The notes under the pieces: generated by a model
Database searches by the model: none
The model's input: the letters and a program-made list of their open reading frames with translations, nothing else
What the model was told of the DNA's origin: nothing
Origin: Archangium violaceum
Lineage (GTDB): Bacteria > Myxococcota > Myxococcia > Myxococcales > Myxococcaceae
DNA length: 64,000 bases
NCBI RefSeq assembly: GCF_016859125.1
Contig: NZ_CP069338.1
Coordinates: forward strand, 3,808,501-3,872,500
Direction: 5' to 3'
Shown: positions 24,156-32,593 of the stretch, piece after piece
Layout: each line of letters begins with the position of its first letter
Position numbering within the stretch: position 1 is the stretch's first letter
Position numbers and translations under genes: made by a program

Positions 24156-27098
24156 ATGGCCAAACTCGAGACGCCAAGAACTCCGACTGGGGGGCCGGAG
24201 CCGCGGGGCCCTTCGGGGTTCGATCCGCTCCTCGATGGCGTCACCGACGGCATCCTCGTGGTGGATGGGGCCTGGCGGCTGGTGTGGCTCAACGCCGTGT
24301 TCGAGCGGCTGCTGGGCCGCTCGCGCGAGCAACTGCTGGGGCAGGAGCTGTGGACGGCGCTGCCGGAGGTGGCGGAGAGCGCCTTCGCCCCGGCCTGGCG
24401 CCGCGCCATGGAGGTGCGCACGCTGGTGTCGCTGGAGGAGTTCTTCGGGCCCGCGGGCGTGTGGCTGGAGGCGCGGGCGTTCCCCTCGGGCGAGGGGCTC
24501 GTCGTCTTCAGCCGGGACGTGACGGAGCGGCGGCTGGCGGAGAACGAGCGGGTGCGGCTGTTGTCCTCGGAGCAGGCGGCGCGCACCGCCGTCGAGGACG
24601 AGCGCGCCCGCTTCCAGGAGATGCTGATGCTGGCGCCCGCCTCCGTCTGCATCACCCGGGGCCCCGAGCACCGCTTCGTCTTCTCCAACCTCCTGCACCG
24701 GCGCTTCCATGGGAGCCGGGACATGGTGGGCCAGGCCGCGCGCGAGGCCCTGCCCGAGCTGGAGGGCCAGGGCGTCTTCGAGGTGATGGACAAGGTGTAC
24801 ACCTCCGGCAACCCGTACGTGGGGCGCGCCCGGTCGGTGAGGGTGCCGCGTCCGGGCACCGCGCAGTCGGAGGAGATGTACTTCGACATCGCCTACCACC
24901 CGCAGCGCGACGCCGCCGGGCGGGTGGAGGGCGTGGCCATCTTCGCCTACGACGTGACGGACCTGGTGCGCTCGCGCCGCACCGCGGAGGCGCTGGCGCG
25001 AGACCTGGGCTACAGCGAGGAGCGCTTCCGCTCGCTGGTGACGGCGACGTCGGACATCATCTGGGCCACGCCGCCCTCGGGCGAGTTCGTCGAGGAGCTG
25101 CCGGGCTGGAGCGCCTTCACCGGGCAGACGCGCGAGGAGCTGCTCGGCTGGGGCTGGTTGGACGCCGTGCACCCGGAGGACCGGGAGCGCACCGTGCGGG
25201 CCTGGGAGGAGGCGCTCTCCACGCGCACGCCCTTCCACCTGGAGCACCGGTTGCGCCACCTGGATGGGACGTACCGCCACATGCTGGCGCGCGCGGTGCC
25301 GGTGCTGGAGGAGGACGGCTCGGTGCGCGAGTGGGTGGGCGCCCACCGGGATGTGACCCGCCAGCGCCAGGGCGAGGCCGAGCTGGAGCGTCTGCTCGCG
25401 CGCGAGCAGCGCCACTCCGTGCAGTTGCAGGGGTTGGCCAGCGCCGCGCTCGTCATCAGCGAGGCGGACTCCATCGAGCACGTGCTCAAGGCCATCACCG
25501 AGCAGGCCCGCGAGGTGATTGGCGCGCACCAGGCCTTCACCAGCCTGACGTTGGAGGGGAACTGGGCGCGGGCCATTCATGCCTCGTCCGTGTCGGACAG
25601 GTATGCCGCGTGGCGGGACTGGAGCGAGCCGCCGGAGGGCACGGGCATCTACTCGTGGGTGTGCCGGCTGAACCTGCCCATGCGGCTGACGCAGGCGGAG
25701 CTGGAATCGCACCCGGCCTGGCGTGGCTTCGGCCGGCACACGACGAAGCATCCGCCGCTGCGGGGCTGGCTGGCGGCGCCGCTGGTGGGGCGTGACGGGC
25801 GCAACCTGGGCCTCATCCAGCTGTCGGATCGCCACGAGGGCGACTTCAGCTCCGAGGACGAGGCCATCCTCGTGCAGCTGGCGCGCATGGCCTCGGTGGC
25901 CATCGAGAACACGCGGTTGATGGCGGAGACGCAGGCGGCCAACCGCGCCAAGGACGAGTTCCTCGCGGTGATGAGCCACGAGCTGCGCACGCCCCTGACG
26001 GCGGTGCTGGGTTGGACGCAGATGCTGCGCAGCCGGCAGAACGACGCGCGGGCGGTGGAGAAGGGGCTGGCCGTCATCGAGCGCAACGCGCGCACGCTGG
26101 CGCAGCTGATTGAAGACGTGCTGGACGTGTCGCGCATCATCACGGGCAAGCTGACGCTGCACCGGCGGGGCGTGGAGCTGGTGGGGGTGGTGCAGGCGGC
26201 GGTGGAGGTGGTGCGGCCGCACGCGGAGCAGAAGGGGGTGTCGCTGTCGCTCGAGGTGGACGTGGGCGGCAGTGGCACGGCGATGCTGGTGGGGGACCCG
26301 GGGCGGTTGCAGCAGGTGTGCTGGAACCTGCTGGTGAACGCGGTGAAGTTCACTCCGGCGGGAGGGCGGGTGCTCATCCGGGTGGACCGCGACGAGCGCG
26401 AGCTGCGGGTGCGGGTGACGGACTCGGGGAAGGGGATTCGCGCGGACTGGCTGCCGCACCTCTTCGAGCGCTTCTGGCAGGCGGATGGCTCGGCGACGCG
26501 CGAGCACGGCGGGCTGGGGTTGGGCCTGGCCATCGTGCACCACCTGGTGGGGCTGCACGGGGGGAGCGTGCGGGCGGAGAGCGCGGGGGAGGGGAAGGGC
26601 GCCACCTTCACGGTGCTGCTGCCGGTGCCGGCGGTGTTGCCCGAGGTCCGCACGGAGGCCCTGCCGGGCGCGGAGGCCCAGGTGCCGGGCGTGAAGCTGG
26701 ACGGGGTGTCGGTGCTGCTGGTGGAGGACGCGGCGGACGCGCGCGAGTTGATCGCCCTCATGCTGCGCGAGCGGGGCGCGGTGGTGGACACGGCGAGCAC
26801 CGCGGCCGAGGCGATGGAGCGGCTGAAGGTGGCGATGCCGGACGTGCTGGTGTCGGACATCGGCCTGCCGGGGGAGGACGGGCACGCGCTGCTGAGGAAG
26901 GTGCGGGCCTGGGCCGAGGCGAGTGACCAATGGGTGCCAGCGATTGCGCTCACGGCGTACGCGGGCGCGGAGGACGCGCGGCGGGCCTACCGCGCGGGCT
27001 TCCAGGTGCACCTGGCCAAGCCGCTGGAGCCGGCGACGCTCATCGAGGCGGTGGCGCGGCTCGCCGGGCGCGACGACGCGGGCGCGCGGACGGGGTGA
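24156..27098 (+). CDS. Hybrid sensor histidine kinase (3 PAS, GAF, HisKA, HATPase, receiver)
   Basis: 980 aa from the ATG at 24156. Domains in order: PAS ~20-125, PAS ~150-270, PAS/PAC ~285-410 (W-L-D-A-V-H-P-E-D), GAF ~425-585, HisKA with S-H-E-L-R-T-P and phosphoacceptor His608, and HATPase with N box (N-L-L-V-N-A-V-K-F), G1 (D-S-G-K-G-I) and G2 (G-L-G-L-G-L-A-I-V). The C-terminal receiver is at ~855-975 with Asp901 (V-S-D-I-G-L-P-G) and Lys in L-A-K-P-L. No membrane helices, so it is cytoplasmic; the ligand is unknown. It probably phosphorelays internally and then to an unlinked partner, as is common in myxobacterial orphan kinases. Confidence 0.92.
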   Translation: MAKLETPRTPTGGPEPRGPSGFDPLLDGVTDGILVVDGAWRLVWLNAVFERLLGRSREQLLGQELWTALPEVAESAFAPAWRRAMEVRTLVSLEEFFGPAGVWLEARAFPSGEGLVVFSRDVTERRLAENERVRLLSSEQAARTAVEDERARFQEMLMLAPASVCITRGPEHRFVFSNLLHRRFHGSRDMVGQAAREALPELEGQGVFEVMDKVYTSGNPYVGRARSVRVPRPGTAQSEEMYFDIAYHPQRDAAGRVEGVAIFAYDVTDLVRSRRTAEALARDLGYSEERFRSLVTATSDIIWATPPSGEFVEELPGWSAFTGQTREELLGWGWLDAVHPEDRERTVRAWEEALSTRTPFHLEHRLRHLDGTYRHMLARAVPVLEEDGSVREWVGAHRDVTRQRQGEAELERLLAREQRHSVQLQGLASAALVISEADSIEHVLKAITEQAREVIGAHQAFTSLTLEGNWARAIHASSVSDRYAAWRDWSEPPEGTGIYSWVCRLNLPMRLTQAELESHPAWRGFGRHTTKHPPLRGWLAAPLVGRDGRNLGLIQLSDRHEGDFSSEDEAILVQLARMASVAIENTRLMAETQAANRAKDEFLAVMSHELRTPLTAVLGWTQMLRSRQNDARAVEKGLAVIERNARTLAQLIEDVLDVSRIITGKLTLHRRGVELVGVVQAAVEVVRPHAEQKGVSLSLEVDVGGSGTAMLVGDPGRLQQVCWNLLVNAVKFTPAGGRVLIRVDRDERELRVRVTDSGKGIRADWLPHLFERFWQADGSATREHGGLGLGLAIVHHLVGLHGGSVRAESAGEGKGATFTVLLPVPAVLPEVRTEALPGAEAQVPGVKLDGVSVLLVEDAADARELIALMLRERGAVVDTASTAAEAMERLKVAMPDVLVSDIGLPGEDGHALLRKVRAWAEASDQWVPAIALTAYAGAEDARRAYRAGFQVHLAKPLEPATLIEAVARLAGRDDAGARTG

Positions 27099-27106
27099 GG
27101 CGCCGT

Positions 27107-28008
27107 TGAAGCTGACGGACCGCGAGCCGGAAACCCTCCAGTCCATCTGTCACCCGAAGAAGCTCCAGGAGTGCGAGCGGCAGTGCCGAGAAGCCCTGGA
27201 GGAAGACGGGTGAGGAGACGGCTCCTGGTCGCGGTCGTGGCGGGGCTGCTGCTGTCCGCGCCGCTCATGGCCCTCCTCGCCAGCAACTGGCTCGTGCCGC
27301 TCACGCGCCTGTCTCCCGCGCGGGAAGAGGCGGTGCCGATGCTCTCAGTGACTGTGAGCCCCCTCTCGCCTGCGTCTTCGACAAGAAGGTCCAGGGGCTC
27401 TACTGCGCCGACAGTGATTGTGTGACGGATTCCCAATGCGGAGAGGGCTTCGCCTGCGGGGCCCAGAGCACCTGGGGCGGCGAGCTCCTGAGGCGATGCG
27501 CGCTGGAGGGAGATCGGCGGGAAGGCGAGGGCTGCGAGCCGCTGTCGGGAACGCATGCGAGCGCCTGTGCTCCGGGATTGCTCTGCAACGATTGGTGTGG
27601 GCGGCCCTGTCAGCCAGAGGTGACGGGGAGCTGCTCCGAGGGCTTCTTCTGCCTGCCCTCGGGAGGGAGGTCCCGACGGCTCCTCCTGTCTTCCCACGTG
27701 CGAGGCGCGAGGCTGTCCTCCTGGTCAGGCCTGTATCCGCTCCAGCCAGGGCGCTTCGGTCTGCGCCGTGGTCCATGGGACGAACTGCCAGCGGTCCCCC
27801 TGCCCCGAGGCGCACGTCTGTGAGACGCGCGCCCCGCCGGAAAGGGCGGGAAGGGTCTGGATGCGGTGTGAGCTCCTGTGCTCGAACGACGGCGTTGCGT
27901 ACGCGCCTGTCACCCGGACTCTCCGGGCTCCTGCGGGCCGGGCGAGAAGTGCGAGCGGCTCCGGGACGGCACGCGCTGGGCCTGTGTGTTCGACGAGGAG
28001 GTTTGAGA
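27107..28008 (+). pseudogene. Cys-rich anchored protein gene broken by several frameshifts
   Basis: A short frame (27107-27213, ends E-A-L-E-E-D-G) overlaps a GTG at 27210 by four bases. From there R-R-R-L-L-V-A-V-V and a hydrophobic anchor are read. The rest must be pieced together from three frames: A-D-S-D-C-V-T-D-S-Q-C-G-E-G-F-A-C-G, then C-S-E-G-F-F-C-L-P-S, then G-T-N-C-Q-R-S-P-C-P-E-A-H-V-C, then C-G-P-G-E-K-C-E-R-L and C-V-F-D-E-E-V before TGA at ~28008. The repeated C-x4-6-C modules look like the Cys-rich lipoproteins common in myxobacteria. At least three indels are needed, so it is a decayed gene or the sequence has errors here. Confidence 0.6.
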
Positions 28009-28182
28009 AACCGCTGGGGGGATCCCGCTCTCCGAGTGCGTCCGCTCCCGTTTTTCCGGGCCCGTTCACGCACTGAAAGCGGAACGCGCCGGTTTTTTTC
28101 GGGGCCCACGCAACCATTTCTCATCCGCTGCGAGAATGGGTCCAGAGATTCAGGCCCCCCCTCCTCCCCCCCGGAGCCCACC

Positions 28183-30228
28183 GTGAGCACCTATTCCGTT
28201 CGTCGTGGCGACACTCTGTCCGAGCTCGCCAAGAAATTCCGTACCTCGGTGGACGCGCTCGCCAAGAGCAACAACATCAAGAACCCGAACAACATCCAGG
28301 TCGGCCAGAGGCTCAACGTCCCCGGCGGCTCGAGCACCCAGGCCAGCGGCTCGTCCGCCAAGAGCTACACCGTGCGCTCCGGGGACACCCTCGGTGAGAT
28401 CGCCAAACGCTTCGGCACCAGCGTGAACACGCTCGCCAAGGCCAACAACATCAGCAACCCCAACCGCATCTTCGTCGGGCAGAAGCTCAACGTCCCCGGC
28501 GGCTCGAGCACCCAGGCCAGCGGCTCGTCCGCCAGGAGCTACACCGTGCGCTCCGGGGACACCCTCGGTGAGATCGCCAAGCGCTTCGGCACCAGCGTGA
28601 ACACGCTCGCCAAGGCCAACAACATCAGCAACCCCAACCGCATCTCCGTCGGGCAGAAGCTGACCATCCCCGGCGGCGGGGGCTCCTCGACCTCCAGGCC
28701 TGGCAACTCCTCCGACGGCTTCGATCCCACGCCTTCCACGGGGGGCTCCGGTGGTACGGGCGGCGTTCGCGGCCCCGTGCGCGATGATGACGGCCGCACG
28801 TTCAACGTCTCCGCCGACGGCACCCCCAAGTTCCGTCAGGGCGATGCGCAGTGGGGCGGCCGCGCCCTGGGCTCGGGCAGCAGCATCTCCGCCGCCGGCT
28901 GCGCCATGGCGTCCACCGCCATGGCCATCAGCAAGATCTCCGGCCAGGTCATCAACCCGGGCGAGCTGGACGCGTACCTGGACAAGAATGGTGGTTACTC
29001 GGGGAACGCCATCGTCTGGGGTCAGGCCGCCAGGATGGCGGGGCTCGGCGCCAGCAAGCCCGGCTGGAGCCTGGGCACCATCAACAAGCAGATCGACGCC
29101 GGCCGCCCCGTCGTCATCGGCGTGGACTACAAGGCCGGCTCCAACGGTGGCGGCAACGGCACCGACCACTGGATTACCGTCACGCACCGCAAGGGCGACA
29201 CCTACTACGCCAATGATCCGGCCACCGGCGAGGAGATCGCCCTCAAGCTCCAGGGCAACCGGCTCGTGGGCGGGCCCAAGGGCTACAAGAGCACCGGCGA
29301 GCTGGTGACGTTCTCCGGTGGCAACCCCAACCCGGGCACGGCGCCGGCCGGCGGCGGGGCTCCGGTGGTCTCCAACCCCTCCACGGGTGGCGGCTCCCTG
29401 AATGGCGTGAGCGTGCCGACCGAGACCCTGCGTCGCGGTGAGAGCGGCGAGGCGGTGAGGAAGCTCCAGTCCGCCCTGGTGAAGGCGGGCCACATGACCC
29501 AGGCCGAGATGAACACCGGCCCGGGCACCTTCGGGCCCAAGACCGAGTCGGCCCTCAAGGCGTTCCAGCGTGCCCATGGCCTCTCGGCCGACGGTGTCTA
29601 CGGTGCCAGGACGCGCGCCGCCTTCGAGAAGCTCGGCGCCAAGGCCAGCGGCTCCTCCGGCCCCGGCCCCGTTGTCGGCCCGACCGAGCCCGGTGGCTCC
29701 TCGGGCGGCGTGTCGCTCGCGCAGCTGCGGAAGATCATGCCCAACCTGTCGCAGGCCAAGGCCGAGCAGTACCTGCCCCACCTCAACAGGGCCATGGCCG
29801 AGGCCGGCATCAACACCCCCAAGCGCCAGGCCGCCTTCCTCGCGCAGCTCGCGCACGAGAGCGGTGAGTTCCGCTACATGGAGGAGATCGCCTCCGGCGC
29901 CGCCTACGAGGGCCGCAGGGACCTGGGCAACACGCAGCCGGGCGACGGCGTGCGCTTCAAGGGCCGTGGTCCCATCCAGCTCACCGGCCGCGCCAACTAC
30001 CGCGCCGCGGGCCAGGCGCTGGGAATCGACCTGGAGAACAACCCCAAGCGCGCCGCCGATCCGGACGTGGGCTTCCGCACCGCCGCCTGGTTCTGGAACA
30101 GCCGCAACCTGAACAGCTACGCGGACGCGGGCAACTTCCGCGAGGTCACCCGCCGCATCAACGGTGGCTACAACGGGCTCGCCAGCCGCGAGGCCTACTA
30201 CCATCGCGCGCTCGGCGTGCTCAGCTGA
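28183..30228 (+). CDS. Modular cell-wall hydrolase: LysM x3, C39-like peptidase, PG-binding, GH19
   Basis: 681 aa from GTG 28183 with GGAG six bases upstream. Three LysM domains (~2-46, 61-106, 120-165), each with Y-x-V-R-x-G-D-T-L and linked by Ser/Gly spacers, bind glycan. Next is a C39-like papain-fold peptidase with Cys240 (A-G-C-A-M-A), His329 (T-D-H-W-I-T) and a downstream N-D-P. A PG_binding_1 domain (~425-490) follows, then a GH19 chitinase/lysozyme-type domain (~510-681) with A-H-E-S-G-E (Glu559) and F-K-G-R-G-P-I-Q-L-T-G-R. No Sec signal is visible, so export may use another route, or it acts as an endolysin-like protein. Likely cleaves both peptide and sugar bonds of peptidoglycan, for example in predation. 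Confidence 0.85.
   Translation: MSTYSVRRGDTLSELAKKFRTSVDALAKSNNIKNPNNIQVGQRLNVPGGSSTQASGSSAKSYTVRSGDTLGEIAKRFGTSVNTLAKANNISNPNRIFVGQKLNVPGGSSTQASGSSARSYTVRSGDTLGEIAKRFGTSVNTLAKANNISNPNRISVGQKLTIPGGGGSSTSRPGNSSDGFDPTPSTGGSGGTGGVRGPVRDDDGRTFNVSADGTPKFRQGDAQWGGRALGSGSSISAAGCAMASTAMAISKISGQVINPGELDAYLDKNGGYSGNAIVWGQAARMAGLGASKPGWSLGTINKQIDAGRPVVIGVDYKAGSNGGGNGTDHWITVTHRKGDTYYANDPATGEEIALKLQGNRLVGGPKGYKSTGELVTFSGGNPNPGTAPAGGGAPVVSNPSTGGGSLNGVSVPTETLRRGESGEAVRKLQSALVKAGHMTQAEMNTGPGTFGPKTESALKAFQRAHGLSADGVYGARTRAAFEKLGAKASGSSGPGPVVGPTEPGGSSGGVSLAQLRKIMPNLSQAKAEQYLPHLNRAMAEAGINTPKRQAAFLAQLAHESGEFRYMEEIASGAAYEGRRDLGNTQPGDGVRFKGRGPIQLTGRANYRAAGQALGIDLENNPKRAADPDVGFRTAAWFWNSRNLNSYADAGNFREVTRRINGGYNGLASREAYYHRALGVLS
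28318..28668. repeat. Tandem DNA repeat encoding LysM 2 and 3
   Basis: A unit of about 174 bp starting near GTCCCCGGCGGCTCGAGCAC is repeated back to back (28318-28491 and 28492-28668) with only a handful of differences. LysM 1 is clearly diverged from them. The second and third modules are a recent in-frame duplication. Confidence 0.8.
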
Positions 30229-30424
30229 TCCACTCTCTTTTCGGCACGGCTCTCCCCCTTTTCCCAGACGGGGGGAGACCCGAGGACCGCGTCCGTGACC
30301 CGGGCGCGGTCCTTCGTTTCTTCAGGGGTCCGGGCACGGGCGCCATGAGCCGCTCCTCGCTGTACATCCAGAAGCCCTCGGGCAGCTCCATCAGCGTCAG
30401 GTACAGACACGTCAGCCCCACCAT
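30221..30424 (-). CDS. Small hypothetical protein
   Basis: 67 aa from an ATG that overlaps the stop of the preceding small frame (TGATG). The N-terminal half is plausible (T-C-L-Y-L-T-L-M-E-L-P-E-G-F-W-M-Y), but the C-terminal half is Arg/Pro-rich and reads through the hydrolase terminator hairpin, which lowers confidence. No family recognised. Confidence 0.35.
   Translation of the reverse strand: MVGLTCLYLTLMELPEGFWMYSEERLMAPVPGPLKKRRTAPGSRTRSSGLPPSGKRGRAVPKREWIS
30283..30322 (+). terminator. Hairpin terminator after the hydrolase gene
   Basis: AGGACCGCG (30283-30291) pairs with CGCGGTCCT (30305-30313) around a 13-base loop, followed by TCGTTTCTTC. It lies 55 bp past the hydrolase stop and is a plausible intrinsic terminator. 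Confidence 0.6.
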
Positions 30425-30582
30425 CACAGGAACGCGTCCACCTCCGCGGCCGTCACCCCCGGGTCGAGCAGCGGTTTCAGCCGCTCGCGCACGGGAATGG
30501 GCCGGGATTCCACGGCTGGCAGGGAGGGGACCGACCCGGTGCCTTCATGGGCGGCGGGCGGAACTTGCTGGAGGCGTTCCAT
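30424..30582 (-). CDS. Small hypothetical protein, upstream partner
   Basis: 52 aa from the ATG at 30582 with GGAAG six bases before it. The end (R-E-R-L-K-P-L-L-D-P-G-V-T-A-A-E-V-D-A-F-L) looks like real helical protein. It is coupled to the next small gene by a one-base overlap, which is the main reason for listing both. Function unknown. Confidence 0.35.
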   Translation of the reverse strand: MERLQQVPPAAHEGTGSVPSLPAVESRPIPVRERLKPLLDPGVTAAEVDAFL

Positions 30583-30770
30583 GGCGGCTTCCGAGACCAG
30601 TGCGGAACCCGGGCCGGGAGACACCCCTGGCCGTCCGCTCCTCGCCTCGCGGGCGATGCCCGACACTTCCGGCCGCCAGCCGAGCGGACAGCCAGAGGGT
30701 GAGGCACCGCGTGAAGCCCGTGAGCACCCTCCGACTCATAAGGACCCTCGTGCAGACGGAGAGAGCCCCC

Positions 30771-31196
30771 ATGGCGATGGAGCGAGCGCAGCGTTTCGTG
30801 GACGCACTGGCGAAGTTGGAGGAGAGCGGCGACCTGGAGCCCCTCGTGGAGCTCTTCAGTGATGACGCGCAGGTGAGCAACGTGGCCGCCCACCGCACCT
30901 TCCACGGGAAGGACGGAGCGCGTCAGTTCTGGCGCGAGTACAAGGGCATGCTGCGCCAGGTGAAGTCCACCTTCCGCAACATGATCGAAGCGGGTGACCG
31001 CGTGGCGCTGGAGTGGGAGTCCAACGGCACCGCGCACAACGGCGCGGCGGTGGACTACGGGGGTGTCTCCATCGTCGAGTGGGATGGCGACCGCATCGCG
31101 CGTTTCTACGCGTACTTCGACCCGCGGGTGCTGGGCCTGGAGCTGTCGCAGGGCAACGCGAGGCGCTCGGAGGCACCAGCCACCGCGCCAGCCTGA
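30771..31196 (+). CDS. NTF2-like/SnoaL-like small protein
   Basis: 141 aa from ATG 30771 with GGAGAG upstream. The cone fold is visible: Q-R-F-V-D-A-L-A-K-L-E, L-V-E-L-F-S-D-D-A-Q-V, F-W-R-E-Y-K, V-A-L-E-W-E-S-N-G, I-V-E-W-D-G-D-R-I-A-R-F-Y-A-Y-F-D. Soluble, no signal peptide. Family members range from ketosteroid-isomerase-like enzymes to binding proteins. It stands alone and converges on the CBS gene across a palindrome. Confidence 0.75.
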   Translation: MAMERAQRFVDALAKLEESGDLEPLVELFSDDAQVSNVAAHRTFHGKDGARQFWREYKGMLRQVKSTFRNMIEAGDRVALEWESNGTAHNGAAVDYGGVSIVEWDGDRIARFYAYFDPRVLGLELSQGNARRSEAPATAPA

Positions 31197-31204
31197 GCCG
31201 ATGC

Positions 31205-31227
31205 TCCCTCTCCCGAGGGGAGAGGGA
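31205..31227. repeat. REP-like palindrome 1 / bidirectional terminator
   Basis: CCCTCTCCC-GAG-GGGAGAGGG (arms 31206-31214 and 31218-31226), between two convergent genes. The same nine-base arms occur at 39274-39294. It may end transcription from both sides and could be a target of the RAYT at 14.4 kb. Confidence 0.55.
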
Positions 31228-31260
31228 AAGTTGTCAGCGCATGTCCCCAGACCGAGGGAA

Positions 31261-32424
31261 CTAGTAGAGCCGGCTCCAGAACGAGCGCCGCGCCGAGATG
31301 CGGTCCAGCGCCTCCTGCAGCTCCTCGTCGTAGTCGGCGCGCGTGGCGATGTCCGCCATCGAGATGATGCCCGCCAGCCGATCATCCCGCTCCACCACCG
31401 GGACGCGGCGCACCTGGCGGCGGCCCATCAGCGCGATGATGCTGTGGATGTCCTCGTCCGGCGTCACCGCCTCCACGTCGTCCGTCATGATGTCCCGGGC
31501 GACCATGTTGTCCGGCGGCCGCCCCTCGGCCAGGGTGCGGATGACCAGGTCCCGGTCCGTGAGCACGCCACACAGCCGCCCGCGCTCGTCCACCACGGGG
31601 ACGATGCCGCAGTCCTCTTCCTTCATGACGCGCGCCACCTCGCGCAGGCTGCTGTCGAGGTGCACGCCCTTCACGTGGCGCGTCATGATTTCCCGGGCCG
31701 TCAGCGGCTCGCGCTTCCAGCGGCTCCGGCGCCGCGTCTCGTCACGCGAGGGCACCGGCTGGCCCATGCCCACCAGCCCCGAGTACACCTCACCCGTGCC
31801 TCCCCGCTGCCCCGGGCGATCCTCCCACTCCCGCTCCTCGTGCCGCCGCTGCTCGTAGCCGCCGCGCACCTCGCGGGACACGCGCTCTCCACCCCGCGGG
31901 CCGCGTTCCTCGTCGACGGACCGTTGCGGCCCGGTGCCGGTGCGCTCCCACTCACGGTACTCCCGGTGCGGCTTGTCGGCGTCCAGCGAGTGGTACCGGT
32001 CCTGCTCGCCCATCCGCGGCCCCGGTCCCATCCCGGCGGCATCATCCACCGCGCGATCATCCCGGCCATAGGGGCCCTGGGGGGCGGGGTGGGCGCGCTC
32101 CACACGCTCGGCGGAGCGGCGCCGGCCGAAGAGGTGGTGCCGCTGGGGGCCCACGTCGTCGCGCGTGTCGTCCTGGGGCGGAGGGCCTCCCTCCTCGGTT
32201 CGCGGCTGGGCCATGCGAAGCTGGGCGGCGCGGTGGAAGCGGCCCTGGCGCACCTCGGGGGGCTCGTCCCGCTCGTTGCTCCAGCCGGTGACGTCGGACT
32301 CGGAGCGCTCGCGGGAGCCCGGCGGGGCCTCCGCGGCGCGGCGTTCGCGCTCGCGCTCTCCAGCGTTGGGCATGCCACTGGGAATGCCATTGGACCGGCC
32401 ATCCTCGGTGTGTCTCTGAGCCAT
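31261..32424 (-). CDS. CBS-pair protein with long charged N-terminal region
   Basis: 387 aa from ATG 32424, with a strong AGGAGG eight bases upstream. The first ~245 residues are low complexity, full of Arg, Glu, Asp, Pro and Gly, and probably disordered. Residues ~250-370 form two CBS motifs: L-T-A-R-E-I-M-T-R-H-V with C-G-I-V-P-V-V-D, and V-A-R-D-I-M-T-D-D-V with R-R-V-P-V-V-E-R-D-D-R. CBS pairs bind adenine nucleotides and act as energy sensors; no attached enzyme is present. The disordered part may hold a partner. Confidence 0.85.
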   Translation of the reverse strand: MAQRHTEDGRSNGIPSGMPNAGERERERRAAEAPPGSRERSESDVTGWSNERDEPPEVRQGRFHRAAQLRMAQPRTEEGGPPPQDDTRDDVGPQRHHLFGRRRSAERVERAHPAPQGPYGRDDRAVDDAAGMGPGPRMGEQDRYHSLDADKPHREYREWERTGTGPQRSVDEERGPRGGERVSREVRGGYEQRRHEEREWEDRPGQRGGTGEVYSGLVGMGQPVPSRDETRRRSRWKREPLTAREIMTRHVKGVHLDSSLREVARVMKEEDCGIVPVVDERGRLCGVLTDRDLVIRTLAEGRPPDNMVARDIMTDDVEAVTPDEDIHSIIALMGRRQVRRVPVVERDDRLAGIISMADIATRADYDEELQEALDRISARRSFWSRLY

Positions 32425-32593
32425 GGGTGGGACCTCCTGCGGTCGGAAGTAGTGCCCAAGGCTCGGCACGGGCCCGGCTTCGTCCAAGGGCCCGGGTGGG
32501 TGGAGCGCACCCTCCTGTCGGCCCGAGGGCATGGCCCCCCTCACCGGATGACAGCCACCGGACACCCGGACTGCCCGGTGGCCGACGCCGCGC

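Noticed and set aside
22694-25795. Long plus-strand frame over the basic protein, SCO and kinase genes
   Set aside because: It crosses three well-supported genes in a wrong frame and has low-complexity Gly/Ala/Arg composition.
24150-27146. Very long minus-strand frame (998 codons) opposite the hybrid kinase
   Set aside because: It is an antisense shadow of a high-GC gene: Arg/His/Pro-rich, no domains, no ribosome site, while the plus strand has a complete multi-domain kinase.
28150-30204. Minus-strand frame of 684 codons opposite the cell-wall hydrolase
   Set aside because: Val/Gly/Ala-rich antisense shadow; the plus strand has clear LysM, C39 and GH19 motifs.
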